Below, piece after piece: positions 31,701-41,708 of a DNA stretch of 62,488 bases. The notes beneath the pieces were generated by a model. The model saw only the letters and a program-made list of their open reading frames with translations, ran no database searches and was not told the origin of the DNA. Position 1 is the stretch's first letter. Every line of letters starts with the position of its first letter. Position numbers and translations under genes: made by a program. Source of the stretch: Aureobasidium sp. EXF-3400 (taxonomy: Eukaryota; Ascomycota; Dothideomycetes; Dothideales; Saccotheciaceae); assembly GCA_024195585.1 (NCBI GenBank), contig SWBL01000310.1:1-62488 (forward strand), read 5' to 3'.

Positions 31701-32787
31701 GAGAAGTGTGCGTGACAAGTACGGCAATATGGAAGAGCAGACAGAGACCATCACCAACCCAAGGGTCATTGCAGCCTACAAGAAACGCAAGCTGCTGGCA
31801 CGAAGCCAAGCAATCGAGTACGTATTTGTCACTTTGCAAGTGGTGTCAGGGGGTTTGTTTGCCTAGATTCCTTGGAAACTCCCTTGCAGCAAACTTATAT
31901 ATGCTTAAATTCGGCTTGGACGCATGCTGACACGTATTTCACAGCATCATGAACACCAAAGCAACCGGCGACTCAGATTTCGACGCGCTCCAGAAACAAC
32001 TGTATTGTATCATATGCATCCTAACGCAACATTTGCTGACAAACCATACAGCATGCAAGCGGAGATCGAGCGTCTCGAGCGCAACATGGGCCGCAGACAG
32101 GCTCGCGAACGTGCAAAGGGTATTGGCAGTGCCGCATCGCCTTCTGCTGCCGCATCTCCAGGAGGCGACGGTGCCGATGGAGCCGACGCTGCAACGCCAG
32201 CACCTACCGGTAAAGGCAAGGGCCGATCGAAGAAGAACACTGAAGGCACAGCCCGCAAGTGTGCCAATTGTGGTCAAGTGGGCCACATAAAGACCAACAA
32301 AAAGTCAGCAAGTGATCTCTTTTGCTCCAATTCCTGCAAGAAAGAAGCAGCAAAGAAAAAGTCCTCGTCCGAAACGACTGGTCAGGTAACCAGTTCAAGG
32401 GGCAGGAAGAGAAAGCAGAATAGCAATGATTCTCCCTCCGCGCCCCAAACGACCGACTGGCTCTTTGCTGACTCTGCTCAATTCTGAGCCATCGAATCTC
32501 GACTTCAACACGAGAGATTCAAAGCCACCACTTTTCCATTCAGCACTTGTTTTCAATTTTCCTTTGCATTCTCATTCATACCCTTCTCTCATGCCATGAG
32601 AAGGGGGCACTCACCTTTGCGAAACAGAATAGCTGACAATCAACACTAAAGGCTCTGCCCGATGCTCAACGGTACGATGAAGCAGGAAGATATGGCTGTG
32701 ACAGGCTTTGGTGGAGGACCGGGACCTGGTGCTGCTGGGGCTGGACCAGGCGGTGAAACCTCATCCTTCGGTGCTCTCCCTGCCTAA
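28720..32787 (+). CDS. TAF1: TFIID subunit 1 (TAF1)
   Basis: Four exons (28720-31817, 31945-32001, 32052-32303, 32652-32787) give 1180 residues. TAF1 is the largest TFIID scaffold; it contacts TBP, TAF7 and core promoter DNA. The N-terminus is acidic (FGFEDDLFGDDNDD). The TAF1 central domain (DUF3591) spans about 397-880, with AVAISHTYPSLDEPERATAY, YRAPVFRHEGKSNDFLVI and YYIRNIENLYAVGQQFP. The C-terminus has the zinc knuckle CANCGQVGHIKTNKKLCP at about 1120-1138, whose last Cys is encoded in exon 4, so the long last intron must be removed to complete it. There are no bromodomains or kinase-like C-terminus, as in other fungi. Retaining the last intron gives a different tail stopping at 32487. 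Confidence 0.95.
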
Positions 32788-33170
32788 AGGGCTTGGAACC
32801 CACGAAGCACAGCACGAAAGGTGATCTGGGGGGTTGCGGGTGACCAGATGGACAGTGCAGCACGTAGTCATCAGAGGTTACTCAAAGAAGATGGAACAAT
32901 GATTCAAAAAACGTCGTAGTTCATTAGGCTCTTCGCCTCTTTGAAGTTCTGATACAGTATACAACATTCTTGTTCCACTCAGCAGAGGGAATGAACATGT
33001 ACATCTGACCTCTCGGTGGGTTACTAACCCTCTGCGAACCAAGATGACAGTAGGATATACCCCAGTAGAAAGAAACACCACCCCGAAGCGCCATGCAATG
33101 CAAACAACAACCAGGATATAAAGAAGGCCCCCTCAATCACAGAAATAACTTTTCTTGGATATCACGTCTT
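32788..33170. other. Convergent 3' regions of TAF1 and the UTP30-like gene
   Basis: 383 bp between facing stop codons. 3' UTR sequence only; no gene seen. Confidence 0.4.
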
Positions 33171-34334
33171 TTATGCTGCAATGGCAGTCTTGGACTCCTC
33201 CTTTTGCTTCTTGAGAGCGGCTTTCCTGGCAGCCTTTTCGGCGTTGTCGGTCTTTGACTTCTTAGACTTGGTCTCGTCGCTGGCGCCTTCGCTCTTTGAC
33301 TTCTCTGCGGTCTCTGCAGTGTTGGTCTCGAGGAGAGCACGCTTTCTCTTCTTCTTGTCCTTGACGACGGGTGCGGGCAGGCTTTCGAGCACATCGTTCT
33401 CGTCTGTCCAGAGTTCGTCGGCGAGCCAGATGGGCAGGGCAGCGGTGTTGGGGCCTTTGATGTGCAGGGAGCGGATGTTTCTCCAGCCCTGGGGGATGTA
33501 CTTCTCGGTCAAAACGTTGACGACGGCGTCAAGGTTTGCGGCGACTTGGTCGGCGGTCATGCTGCTCTTGCCGACTCTGATGCTGACGTTTGTGCTAGGG
33601 GCGAGGTGGACGAGAGCGGCACCGACGGCGCGCTCAATCTCGTGGGCCAGAGCCTCGGGGGTGATTTCTGAGCGCTTGAGCTTCTCGCCGCCTTCGGACA
33701 GCTTGACGCGCTTGTTGCCGGCGTCGTCGCGGGCGTTCTCGGGCTTGCCTTGCATGGCGACGGGGATGGGGCGCTTGGCTCCGGTGCCGTAGAAGACTTT
33801 GCCGAGGAGAGCGGGCAGACGGGTGATGATGCGGTCGTCGGCGAGGAACATGTCGTACTCGGCGAAGAGCTGGCGGCGCGACTCGTAGGTCTTGTACTTT
33901 GCTTTGAGCTTCTCGGTGCCGAGGACACGGAGGATGCGGGATCCGAGCTGGGCGGGGAAACGGTCGCTGGCGATCAGGTCCTTGTACTTGCGCTGGGGGT
34001 CGGCGGTGATGAGGCAGATGCGGAGGGAGGGCGAGGCGGCCGACTGCAGAGGGAAGGGAACGATGATCTTGCCGGGCTTCATCTTGCGTTGGTCGAGAAT
34101 GTGCTTCTTGGTGGTGACGTTGAGCCAGACGGTGGTGGCGGTCTCGTCGCTGTCCTCGTCCTCGTCGGCGTCCTCGAGCAGGTTGGCCTTGCCGCCATTG
34201 TCCTTGCGCGCAACAGAGTCGGCACCGATCTTCTTAAGCAGAGCAGTGGTTGCACGGAGGGTCTGGGAAGGATCCAATTGGTAAGGGGTGCCGGAAGCGA
34301 CCTTTGTCGTCAATGATTTGCTGTCTGCTGCCAT
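33171..34334 (-). CDS. Ribosomal L1 domain protein, UTP30/CIC1-like ribosome biogenesis factor
   Basis: Single exon, 387 residues. An L1-fold domain covers about 20-305; PFPLQSAASPSLRICLITAD, FLADDRIITRLPALLGKVFY and GTGAKRPIPV are typical of the UTP30/CIC1/RSL1D1 family. NVSIRVGKSSMTADQVAANL is the second half of the split L1 domain. A Lys-rich tail from about 320 suggests nucleolar RNA binding. The family acts in pre-rRNA processing in 90S/pre-60S particles. I cannot decide between the UTP30 and CIC1 orthologue groups. GC-rich codon use is notable relative to neighbours. Divergent from SEN34. Confidence 0.88.
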   Translation of the reverse strand: MAADSKSLTTKVASGTPYQLDPSQTLRATTALLKKIGADSVARKDNGGKANLLEDADEDEDSDETATTVWLNVTTKKHILDQRKMKPGKIIVPFPLQSAASPSLRICLITADPQRKYKDLIASDRFPAQLGSRILRVLGTEKLKAKYKTYESRRQLFAEYDMFLADDRIITRLPALLGKVFYGTGAKRPIPVAMQGKPENARDDAGNKRVKLSEGGEKLKRSEITPEALAHEIERAVGAALVHLAPSTNVSIRVGKSSMTADQVAANLDAVVNVLTEKYIPQGWRNIRSLHIKGPNTAALPIWLADELWTDENDVLESLPAPVVKDKKKRKRALLETNTAETAEKSKSEGASDETKSKKSKTDNAEKAARKAALKKQKEESKTAIAA

Positions 34335-34822
34335 TTTGAAGTGTCTTGTTCTTTATGATAGACAATAATTCTCTATCAAACAAAAAAGTCAGTCGGCAGG
34401 CTTTCTCCATGGGAGAATTTGGAGAAGATGATTTCTGCCGGGCGGCAGGGCTACCGCCCGGAGGGTCCAAGCGCCTTGGCTATATCTTCCGAAAGCTCTT
34501 TCCCTCTGCAGCTTCTGCAACCTTCACGCCTATCATGGGTTGAACAACCACGAGACTCTTTTCAAGTCTCTACACATTTCAAAGGTATGTTTACTACACT
34601 GCTCTCTTTATATCTATTCCCCACTGCAATGATTAAACCACATCTTTTCAATCAATCTGTCAATCCCCTGAGACTACGGTCATTGACGACAGAAAAATGC
34701 TATGCTCTTTATGAACATGCTTCCTCAACCCCTCTTCATCATACACATAAACACTTGTTCGCAACACATGCTGACTATGTTGTAAAGCCTTGACGAAAGT
34801 CTCGGTATAATCTAGCACTACC
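34335..34822. promoter_or_regulatory. Shared upstream region of UTP30-like gene and SEN34, with GC palindrome
   Basis: 488 bp. It contains a perfect 8-bp inverted repeat, CCGGGCGG at 34438-34445 and CCGCCCGG at 34454-34461, which includes CGG-N8-CCG. That layout resembles dimeric Zn2Cys6 regulator sites; binding is inference only. Confidence 0.4.
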
Positions 34823-35761
34823 ATGGCCAGTCCATCAGTAGCCGAGCCCTTTCCAGTCTTCTTGGTTGGCGGCCGCTACACGCTCTACGACATTAATACT
34901 GTCAGCCATGCGCGCCGTGTACACAACATCAGTGGTGTGTTGATCGGTGGCCTGCCTCAAGCACCACAACAGAACGTCTTCTGTGGTATTCCTCTGGAGC
35001 TCATGCCCGAAGAAGCACGACTGTTGGTGGAGAAGGGTGTCGCATACATCGTCGACGATGCCGCTGCCCACAGACAAGCATTCGTCGAAGGCGGTCTGAG
35101 CAAAGAGGAGAAGGAGAAGTTCCTGCGCAGCTTGAAAAAGCAAGGCAGCGATGCAACGAGAATGCAGACCAAGAGTGCCGACGACAGAAAGATTGCCGCC
35201 TTGAAGAAAGTCGCAGCCAAGAATGCCGCTCTGGCTGCCAAGCTTGAAAAGGAACGCACCGAGGCTGCTGCTGCTGGCAAGAAAGTTGTTGAAGACGATG
35301 AAGAATCGCTCTTCGCTAGTCCTGCGCCCAGTGCACCTTCTGTCGCTCCCTCTGAGGCATCTGTCGCGTCATCTTCAGCTTCAACCATGAAGATTACGCC
35401 TACAACCTCACATCCTCCCCTCACATCCTCAACACACTCATCATCCTTGCCTCTGCCTGAGGTTCCTGTCTCGTATCCTTTGTTCAAGCACCTCCATTCC
35501 AAAGGCTACTTTATGGCCCCTGGCATCAGGTTTGGCTGTAGATACACAGCTTATCCTGGTGATCCACTGCGCTTCCACAGTCACTTCTTGTGCGATGGCA
35601 TGGATTGGGATCAAGAGTTTGATCTGTTGACGTTGGTGGGAGGTGGTCGTCTGGGCACTGGTGTCAAGAAGGGGTTCCTCATTGGAGGCGCTGAGAACAA
35701 AGAGCATGTAGATGGTGAGGAAGATGTTAGGGCTTTCTGTGTCGAGTGGGCTGGTATGTGA
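34823..35761 (+). CDS. SEN34: tRNA-splicing endonuclease subunit SEN34
   Basis: Single exon, 312 residues. Catalytic subunit that cuts the 3' splice site of intron-containing pre-tRNAs. The N-terminal domain (10-80; FLVGGRYTLYDINTVSHARR, GIPLELMPEEARLLVEKG) is followed by a variable Lys/Ala-rich linker (about 95-210) and the C-terminal nuclease domain. The catalytic triad is intact: Tyr in RYTAYPGDPLRFHSHF, the His in the same block, and Lys in GVKKGFLIGG. The protein ends CVEWAGM, as in homologues. The single tRNA in this window lacks an intron, so there is no local link. Confidence 0.95.
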   Translation: MASPSVAEPFPVFLVGGRYTLYDINTVSHARRVHNISGVLIGGLPQAPQQNVFCGIPLELMPEEARLLVEKGVAYIVDDAAAHRQAFVEGGLSKEEKEKFLRSLKKQGSDATRMQTKSADDRKIAALKKVAAKNAALAAKLEKERTEAAAAGKKVVEDDEESLFASPAPSAPSVAPSEASVASSSASTMKITPTTSHPPLTSSTHSSSLPLPEVPVSYPLFKHLHSKGYFMAPGIRFGCRYTAYPGDPLRFHSHFLCDGMDWDQEFDLLTLVGGGRLGTGVKKGFLIGGAENKEHVDGEEDVRAFCVEWAGM

Positions 35762-36132
35762 TGTACCTGTCATGTCACTCTTTTTCAACAATATAATACT
35801 CTTCACCACTTTACCACTATATCTTTGCTTCGTGTGTGATCGTCTTGCTGTGTTCTCTACATTTTCCAGTGTCCAATCAACCTCTTCGTAAGCAGATCCC
35901 GTAAACTGTATAGGGGCACGCATGAACACACGCAACAACTGCTAGCATATCACAAAGATACATGATGGATGGTGGCATATGAGTGAATTCGATGTTCATG
36001 CATTATTATAGAAAGCCCCATCCAAACAAATAATCCAGAAAGCCCTGCTCGTCCGTTCTCGAGCAGGGATGAGAAACAGAAAAACAAAATAGTCGTTAAT
36101 CATGATCAAGCAATACAAGCACCAGTCTAATA
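35762..36132. other. Convergent 3' regions of SEN34 and borealin
   Basis: 371 bp between facing stop codons. It carries an imperfect repeat around 36020-36070 (CAGAAAGCCC.. CGAGCAGGG), otherwise nothing gene-like. Confidence 0.35.
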
Positions 36133-37298
36133 TCAAGGTGCACGCTTCCTCAGCACTCTACCCGCAGGTGGCGGTGTGCTGTTCGGGGCAAGGGCAGCAG
36201 CGGCGGTCGTCTTCTTGCCTCTTTTGCTTCCCGTCAGCGAAGCCATTGCGCTCTTGAAGGTGCCTTTCTTAATCGTGCCTGCGACAGGAATTGGTGCTGC
36301 AGCGGGTACTGGCAATGGCTTCTCTCTGAACGAGTTGTATTTGACGGGCGAGGTGGGCACGGGCAACTTCTTAGGCGATGCTAGGGCCATTGCTGTATGC
36401 GGGCGGCTGGGAGGGTTGGGTTTGGCGGGAGATTTGTTGACGATGGTAGTCTTTTCGCTGCTGGTGCTTTCTGCCGAAGCATTGCTGGCGCGGAGAGCAC
36501 GACGCGTAGAAGTGTTTGGTTGTGCGGCAGATGCTACGGAGTCTAGTACGGTGGTGGTGGGTGCTGTGGCAGGTCTCTTAAGGGTGCCTTTCTTTGTTGG
36601 TTGAGCTGATTGGAGAGCTGCTGCGCCGCGAGGTCTGGGAAGCGGTGGTGGTGACTTCGTCGTAGGGGACTTTACAGGAGAGCGTGGGATTGTGCGTGTA
36701 TTTGGAGATTTGGGGGACAGAACGGCAGTGTTGAGCGGCTGAGGTCTTTGGTAACGAGCCAAATTAGGAGAGGTAGGAATGCCAGTAGGGCCAGCGCTGG
36801 GTTTGCTGCGCTTCTTGGGGTTCGCAAGAGCGGCCGAGGCGGGTTGAGTGTTTTCCTTGTCGGCCATGGTAGGTTCCTCGCTACGTAGCAATCAGTATTG
36901 AGAAAGCAGCAGCAAAAGTTGGTGTAACGAACCTCTTGCGCTTCAAAGTTTTTGTCTTGGCTGGACTGGGTAGACGCTGCTGAGTCTTATTTTGTGCTTC
37001 GACATATTTCTCCAGTAGATCTCCCATATTGGCCTTTCGAAGATGGCGAGGGATACGGTTGATGCGCATTTCCAGACGAATGCGAAGGCCCTGGGCTTGG
37101 AGGGCATACTGGGCGCGTAGTTTGCGGGCACGATCGGCGACTGGAGACGAGTTAGAACAAGGCTTTTGACACACCAGACATGAACGACCGACTCTCGAGC
37201 TGCAGATTGTCCATCAGAGCTTGTTTCTGGGCTTCGGTAATGTGGGCAACTCGTTCAGAGGCCACTGTCGCGTCGGGTGTCGCGACAAGACTCGTCAT
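36133..37298 (-). CDS. Borealin / Nbl1-like chromosomal passenger complex subunit
   Basis: Three exons on the minus strand: 37193-37298, 36933-37140 and 36133-36880, giving 353 residues. The Nbl1/borealin N-terminal domain (about 20-80) reads HITEAQKQALMDNLQLEI, RARKLRAQYALQAQGLRIRL and RINRIPRHLRKANMGDLLEK; it forms the three-helix bundle with survivin (Bir1) and INCENP (Sli15) that targets Aurora B to centromeres. The remaining two thirds are basic, Pro/Ser-rich and disordered, with many SP/TP sites (for example TIPRSPVKSP) that could be CDK targets. Donors are the weaker GTCGGT and GTTCGT, but these joins alone restore the domain. Divergent from RPN10. Confidence 0.9.
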
Positions 37299-37654
37299 GT
37301 TGGCTGGTAATCGCAGCTATAGAAGGCCGGTATAGATATGCGCGTAGATGTAGGATAGTCCTTGAATTGAATGCGAGGGGACGTATAGTGGAGAAGAAAT
37401 GGTCGCGGTAAAGAAAGGCAGTCGCGCGCATCAACAAACACCAAAGTCGGGCTTCGGATGCGCTTCTTGGCGGCAGCCGGCGTCATTGAGAGAGCAGCTT
37501 CGAGACCATCAAGCACCCTCCGATCCATCACATCCAACGCTACTCACTCTAGCCAACTCCATCTCAACTACACCCACTTCTCTATCACACATAGATCCCC
37601 TCTGCAAAGAAGCACCCTTTCTACTCCACCGCAGCCACCTTCACAATCGCCAAC
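37299..37654. promoter_or_regulatory. Shared upstream region of borealin and RPN10
   Basis: 356 bp between divergent start codons; contains both leaders. No motif assigned. Confidence 0.45.
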
Positions 37655-38671
37655 ATGGGTTTGGAGGCAACTATGATTGTGTACGTCTAGCTTGTCATGC
37701 ATCTTATCATTTCACTGTACTGACTCCGTTCACAGTGTCGACAACAGCGAGAGCAGCAGAAACGGCGACTACGTACCTTCGAGATGGGATGCCCAAGCAG
37801 ACGCTGCCAACCTCATCTTCCAATACAAGACACAAGCCAACCCCGAATCCTCAGTCGGCCTCATGACCATGGGCGCCACCGGTCCCGAAGTCCTCACCAC
37901 TCTCACCACAAACCCTGCCAAGATCCTCGATGGCCTGCATCGCACAAAGATCCGTGGTGAGAGCCACTTGCACACCGCCATCATGATCGCCTCTGTACGT
38001 CGCTTCAAACTCACCACCTGTATCATGTCACTAATCGTTCCCAGCTCGCCCTTAAGCACCGTCAAAACAAGAGTCAACGCCAACGTATCATCGTCCTCAC
38101 CTGCTCGCCGCTAAACTCTGCCCAAGAATCTCAATCATCCCTCGTCAAGCTGGCCAAGCGCATGAAGAAGAACAACGTCAGCATCGATATCGTTGCCTTT
38201 GGTGACCTCAGCGACGATGTCGTCTCAAAGCTCCAGGCTTTCAACGAGGCCGTCAAGGGTGGTGATGGTTCATACCTCGAGATCGTCCAACCTGGTCCCA
38301 ACCTTCTCTCCGACACCATCGTCGCATCACCAATCCTGGCAGGCGAGACTGGTGGTATGGGCGGCAGCTCAGCCGGTGGTGAGGGTGGTGCACCAGCATC
38401 CGGTGGTGGCGACTTTGAGTTCGGTGTTGACCCTTCCATGGATCCGGAACTGGCTCTGGCTTTGCGCATGAGTATGGAGGAGGAAACCGCCCGTCAGGCA
38501 CGCGCGAACACTTCTACAGAAGGTGCCGATGGCAAGACACAGCTGGAGAGCGTACCAGAGACTTCCGAGAGCCAGCCCCTGCTCGATCAGAGCGGTAACC
38601 CTAGTGGCAGCGGAGAGTCAAAAGACGACAAGAAGAAGGATGGCGATGATGACAAGATGGACATTGCATGA
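37655..38671 (+). CDS. RPN10: 26S proteasome ubiquitin receptor RPN10
   Basis: Three exons (37655-37680, 37736-37994, 38045-38671) give 303 residues. The VWA domain (1-190) begins MGLEATMIVVDNSESSRNGD and includes NPESSVGLMTMG and IIVLTCSPLNS; it docks the receptor into the 19S lid-base interface. A ubiquitin-interacting motif follows at about 229-245 (DPELALALRMSMEEE). A Gly/Ser-rich linker precedes the UIM and the C-terminus is Lys/Asp-rich (KDDKKKDGDDDKMDIA). Only 26 nt of coding sequence lie in exon 1. All splice sites are GTACGT..CAG type. Confidence 0.96.
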
Positions 38672-38926
38672 GCACTGGTTTTATAAGCGCATGGAGATCA
38701 AGGAGTTCTAATGTCACACGACCACAGGCAGATATTGCTCGAGTCCGTTTTGTATCAAAGCATACTGGAAGTCAAACTATAAAGACGAATCAAGAGACAA
38801 CATCACCACTTTTCCGGTTGCTCTCTTTCTCAAAGTTTACCACACTGACAAAGAACACAAGAGAAAAATATAAATTAGGTATACTATGAAATTGATTCGT
38901 AAGTCATCAAACACAACTACCTCAAA

Positions 38927-40666
38927 TCACTCCTTCTCATACACGTAACCAACAATCTTCCTACCAATCTTCTTTGGCGGCGGCAACACCTCTCCATGTC
39001 CACATGCAGCGCTTTTGACCACGTTCATGCCTTTCACTGCTCCAAGAATCTCGTCCAACTGTCCTTTAAACGCTTCCTGCTGTTTCTCAAGCTGTACCGT
39101 CATGTTCTTCTTCATTTGTTGCATCTGCTTGTCCATTTTGGCTTCCAAGGCTGAGAATCTTATGTCCTGAACAGAAGACAGTTGGGTAATTGAGGTTTTG
39201 GTTGTTTCTGCCAAAGTGTGGGTTTGCTTTAACTGTGCGGTGAGTGCTTTTTGTGCTGTGGTGGTTGTGTCGAGGGTGGAGTGTAAAGTCAAGAGCTGTT
39301 TCTTCGTCGTCTTTTGCTCGCTGGAGATGGTCTGGAGCAGGGTTGTGTTACTGGTCATGTCTTTCTGCAGTTGCTGGAGAAGCGGCTCGATGTTTGGTGC
39401 TGACACTGGTGCTGGTGTTGGTGTGTTCGCTGCTGCTGCCAGACGGTCTGTGATTCCGCGCAAGATTGCAGTAGTCTGGGATGCTTCCTTGTGCAGCTTC
39501 TGCAGTGTCTCCGTGTTGGAAACTGGTTCTGGACGATCTGACAATGTGCGAATGGCTTTTGTGTTTTGCAAAAGCTGTTTTTGGAGTTTTTGGATGCTTT
39601 CTGTTTGCGCAGGGTCGTTTTCTGGCAATGGACGGTTGTAAAGATCTCTGAGCAGTGTAGAAGTCTGCGATACTTCTTCTTGCAACTCGTGCAGGATTTC
39701 GTGGTTCGGTCCTGGGGTGGGTGGGGGTTTCAGGTAGAGCTCTTGAACTCGTGAACAGGTCTCTTCGATCACGGATTGAAGAGATTGGAGGGCGGCGGCT
39801 TGCTGGTGTCGGTATTGGACATCGCTGGCGGCGTTGTTGGCTGTAGCGGCTGCCGTTAGCTCGCGCAGCACTATCTCGTGGTCTTGCTGTCTGCGAGCCA
39901 GAGCTTCCATTTGCTGTGTCATGCGCTCTATTGTTGTAGACAACTTCTGAAAGCCTCTAGCACTGGCTTGCTGGCCCTCAAGCAATGCGTCTAGCTGCAA
40001 GGTCGACTGACTGACGGACTTTTGGATGTGATCTGACGCCAGGTTCAGTTGAGCAAACTCCATGTTGCTTGCGCCTGCTGGAGTGAAAGGGTCTTCGAGT
40101 CTTTCGAGTGCCCCAAACACATGACCCTCGCTCACGGTCGGCATCAGAGGCTGACGAGCTGATGAAACCCGTCTATGCGACGTGGCCTGTTGCTGATATG
40201 TGACTTTGTCGTCCTTCCCATCGGTTTGGCGATATGACCACTTATCACTCAAATGCGCAAACTTTGGATTCCCCCACGCCTTGATGGGAGTACGGTCGCT
40301 CTTGAATGAGAAGAGATTAGGACTTTCGCGCAGAGTGTCAGGATATTCAGATTGCATTAATGTCCACCACTCCTGCGCTGTTTCAGCATCGGCAAAGCTC
40401 AAGAGATAGCGAGCTTTGTTGATCTGGAAAGGGCTGATGAATGAGCTCCGCCTGCGACCGTATGCTAGGAAGGGCAATGTTGGGCTGCCGACCAGAGAGT
40501 CCAAAGGGTCTTCTGAGCTGTCGCTAGCGATGCTGCCTCGTGTTTTTCTGCCTGTCAAGTCCACATCGCCAGATGGCATGTTGACTTCGAAACTGTCGTT
40601 GCGCATTTCCGGCGTCTTCGGGGTTTCGGGTACGGGCTTGTCAATACTGGACGAACCCGATTCCAT
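38927..40666 (-). CDS. Unrecognised protein with degenerate coiled-coil repeats
   Basis: 579 residues from ATG 40666 (the frame is open six codons further but only from TTG). I do not recognise the family. Residues about 60-105 (RSSFISPFQINKARYLLSF, ETAQEWWTLMQ) resemble the last strand and helix of a PH-like domain. Residues about 200-280 are helical. About 283-447 holds some five loosely repeated units of 31-37 residues with the pattern x-LQKLQKE-xx-QTTxxLR-xLxDRP (for example ETLQKLHKEASQTTAILRGI). A further coiled coil follows (EAKMDKQMQQMKKNMTVQLE), then a basic C-terminus (PPPKKIGRKIVGYVYEKE). There is no signal or membrane segment. It may be a septal, cytoskeletal or cortical scaffold, but that is guesswork. 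Confidence 0.8.
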   Translation of the reverse strand: MESGSSSIDKPVPETPKTPEMRNDSFEVNMPSGDVDLTGRKTRGSIASDSSEDPLDSLVGSPTLPFLAYGRRRSSFISPFQINKARYLLSFADAETAQEWWTLMQSEYPDTLRESPNLFSFKSDRTPIKAWGNPKFAHLSDKWSYRQTDGKDDKVTYQQQATSHRRVSSARQPLMPTVSEGHVFGALERLEDPFTPAGASNMEFAQLNLASDHIQKSVSQSTLQLDALLEGQQASARGFQKLSTTIERMTQQMEALARRQQDHEIVLRELTAAATANNAASDVQYRHQQAAALQSLQSVIEETCSRVQELYLKPPPTPGPNHEILHELQEEVSQTSTLLRDLYNRPLPENDPAQTESIQKLQKQLLQNTKAIRTLSDRPEPVSNTETLQKLHKEASQTTAILRGITDRLAAAANTPTPAPVSAPNIEPLLQQLQKDMTSNTTLLQTISSEQKTTKKQLLTLHSTLDTTTTAQKALTAQLKQTHTLAETTKTSITQLSSVQDIRFSALEAKMDKQMQQMKKNMTVQLEKQQEAFKGQLDEILGAVKGMNVVKSAACGHGEVLPPPKKIGRKIVGYVYEKE

Positions 40667-41708
40667 GGATGTATGGTGTAGCAATGTCCAGTAGCTACAG
40701 TAACTTGCTAAAAGAAACAGAAGGGAATGGTTTCAACGGGGACGTTCTTCGTTTTTGCTTTGGCAGAGTGATCTGCAAACAGTGCTGCAGGGGAATGGAG
40801 TCGGGGATGATGCTTACAAGGAGCTAGCCACGACAGACTGCGAACGATACACTGGGCCATGATGGTCGTAACATAAGTAGTCATGTCTGTTTACAACAAC
40901 CGCCTACTTTCCTGATTTTTTCATGTTTCACGTCATATCCAATATAAAGCGTCCTGCCTATGTGTTTGAGGAAGCGGCTAGAGCTGTCATTTGTTGTTTT
41001 GTATCTGGCGGCCGGTGGACGGGCCAACCGGGACTCCAAATGCCGCGCTGAGGTGTGACACACCAGGGTCTTCTCTGCCTTGAGCCGCTCTCGACAGGAG
41101 CAAAACGGCATGTTGAGTTGTCAACTCTGAAGCGCGATGAATCTGTGCCTGCATTGGTATATACCAGAGTGAAGAGTTGACGCAGAATGAAGATGCTCAG
41201 CGTTGCATTCCACAACGGTCGCGTAAGCACGGATCTGACGACATGATCTACTTTCATCACAGCTGAACCTCTTGCTGATTGCGCTTTCCGCTTAAGCTGA
41301 AACATATCAAGCGCTGGCATCCATTGATTGAGCGCTGCGTCAGTGAGAGAGCGCCCTTGGAGAGAGAACAATGTCTTCCTTCTCAATGTACTCATGATCA
41401 CTCATATTCCAAACGTCTCTCGCAACCATGTATTCCATATTCGATTTCCATCATCGAAACATTGTCCTCGACAATCAGCTTGATCGTAAGGGTCCGAGTT
41501 CCTGCAAGAAGTAGACCAGTATAAGTAGCCATTGGTTGGTTGTCTCTCAGACGTGCTCTGCAGACGGATTTGAAGATGCGATATCAAGAAAGTCGGACAG
41601 GGTCATAGGTGGAAGAGGACGGTTTGCAACGGCTTAAAGCTCGGGCCTCAGAGCTCTCATGTACGCCTTCGACTCAGTCGACCACTCCTCATACAAAGCA
41701 ACCGACAA
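40667..41708. promoter_or_regulatory. Divergent upstream region, no gene seen
   Basis: About 1 kb between the repeat-protein gene and the transcription factor gene. One antisense frame of about 147 codons (40958-41401) has no recognisable content and was rejected. Confidence 0.4.

Noticed and set aside
40958..41401. Minus-strand frame of about 147 codons
   Set aside because: No recognisable domain; it lies in the divergent promoter between two genes.
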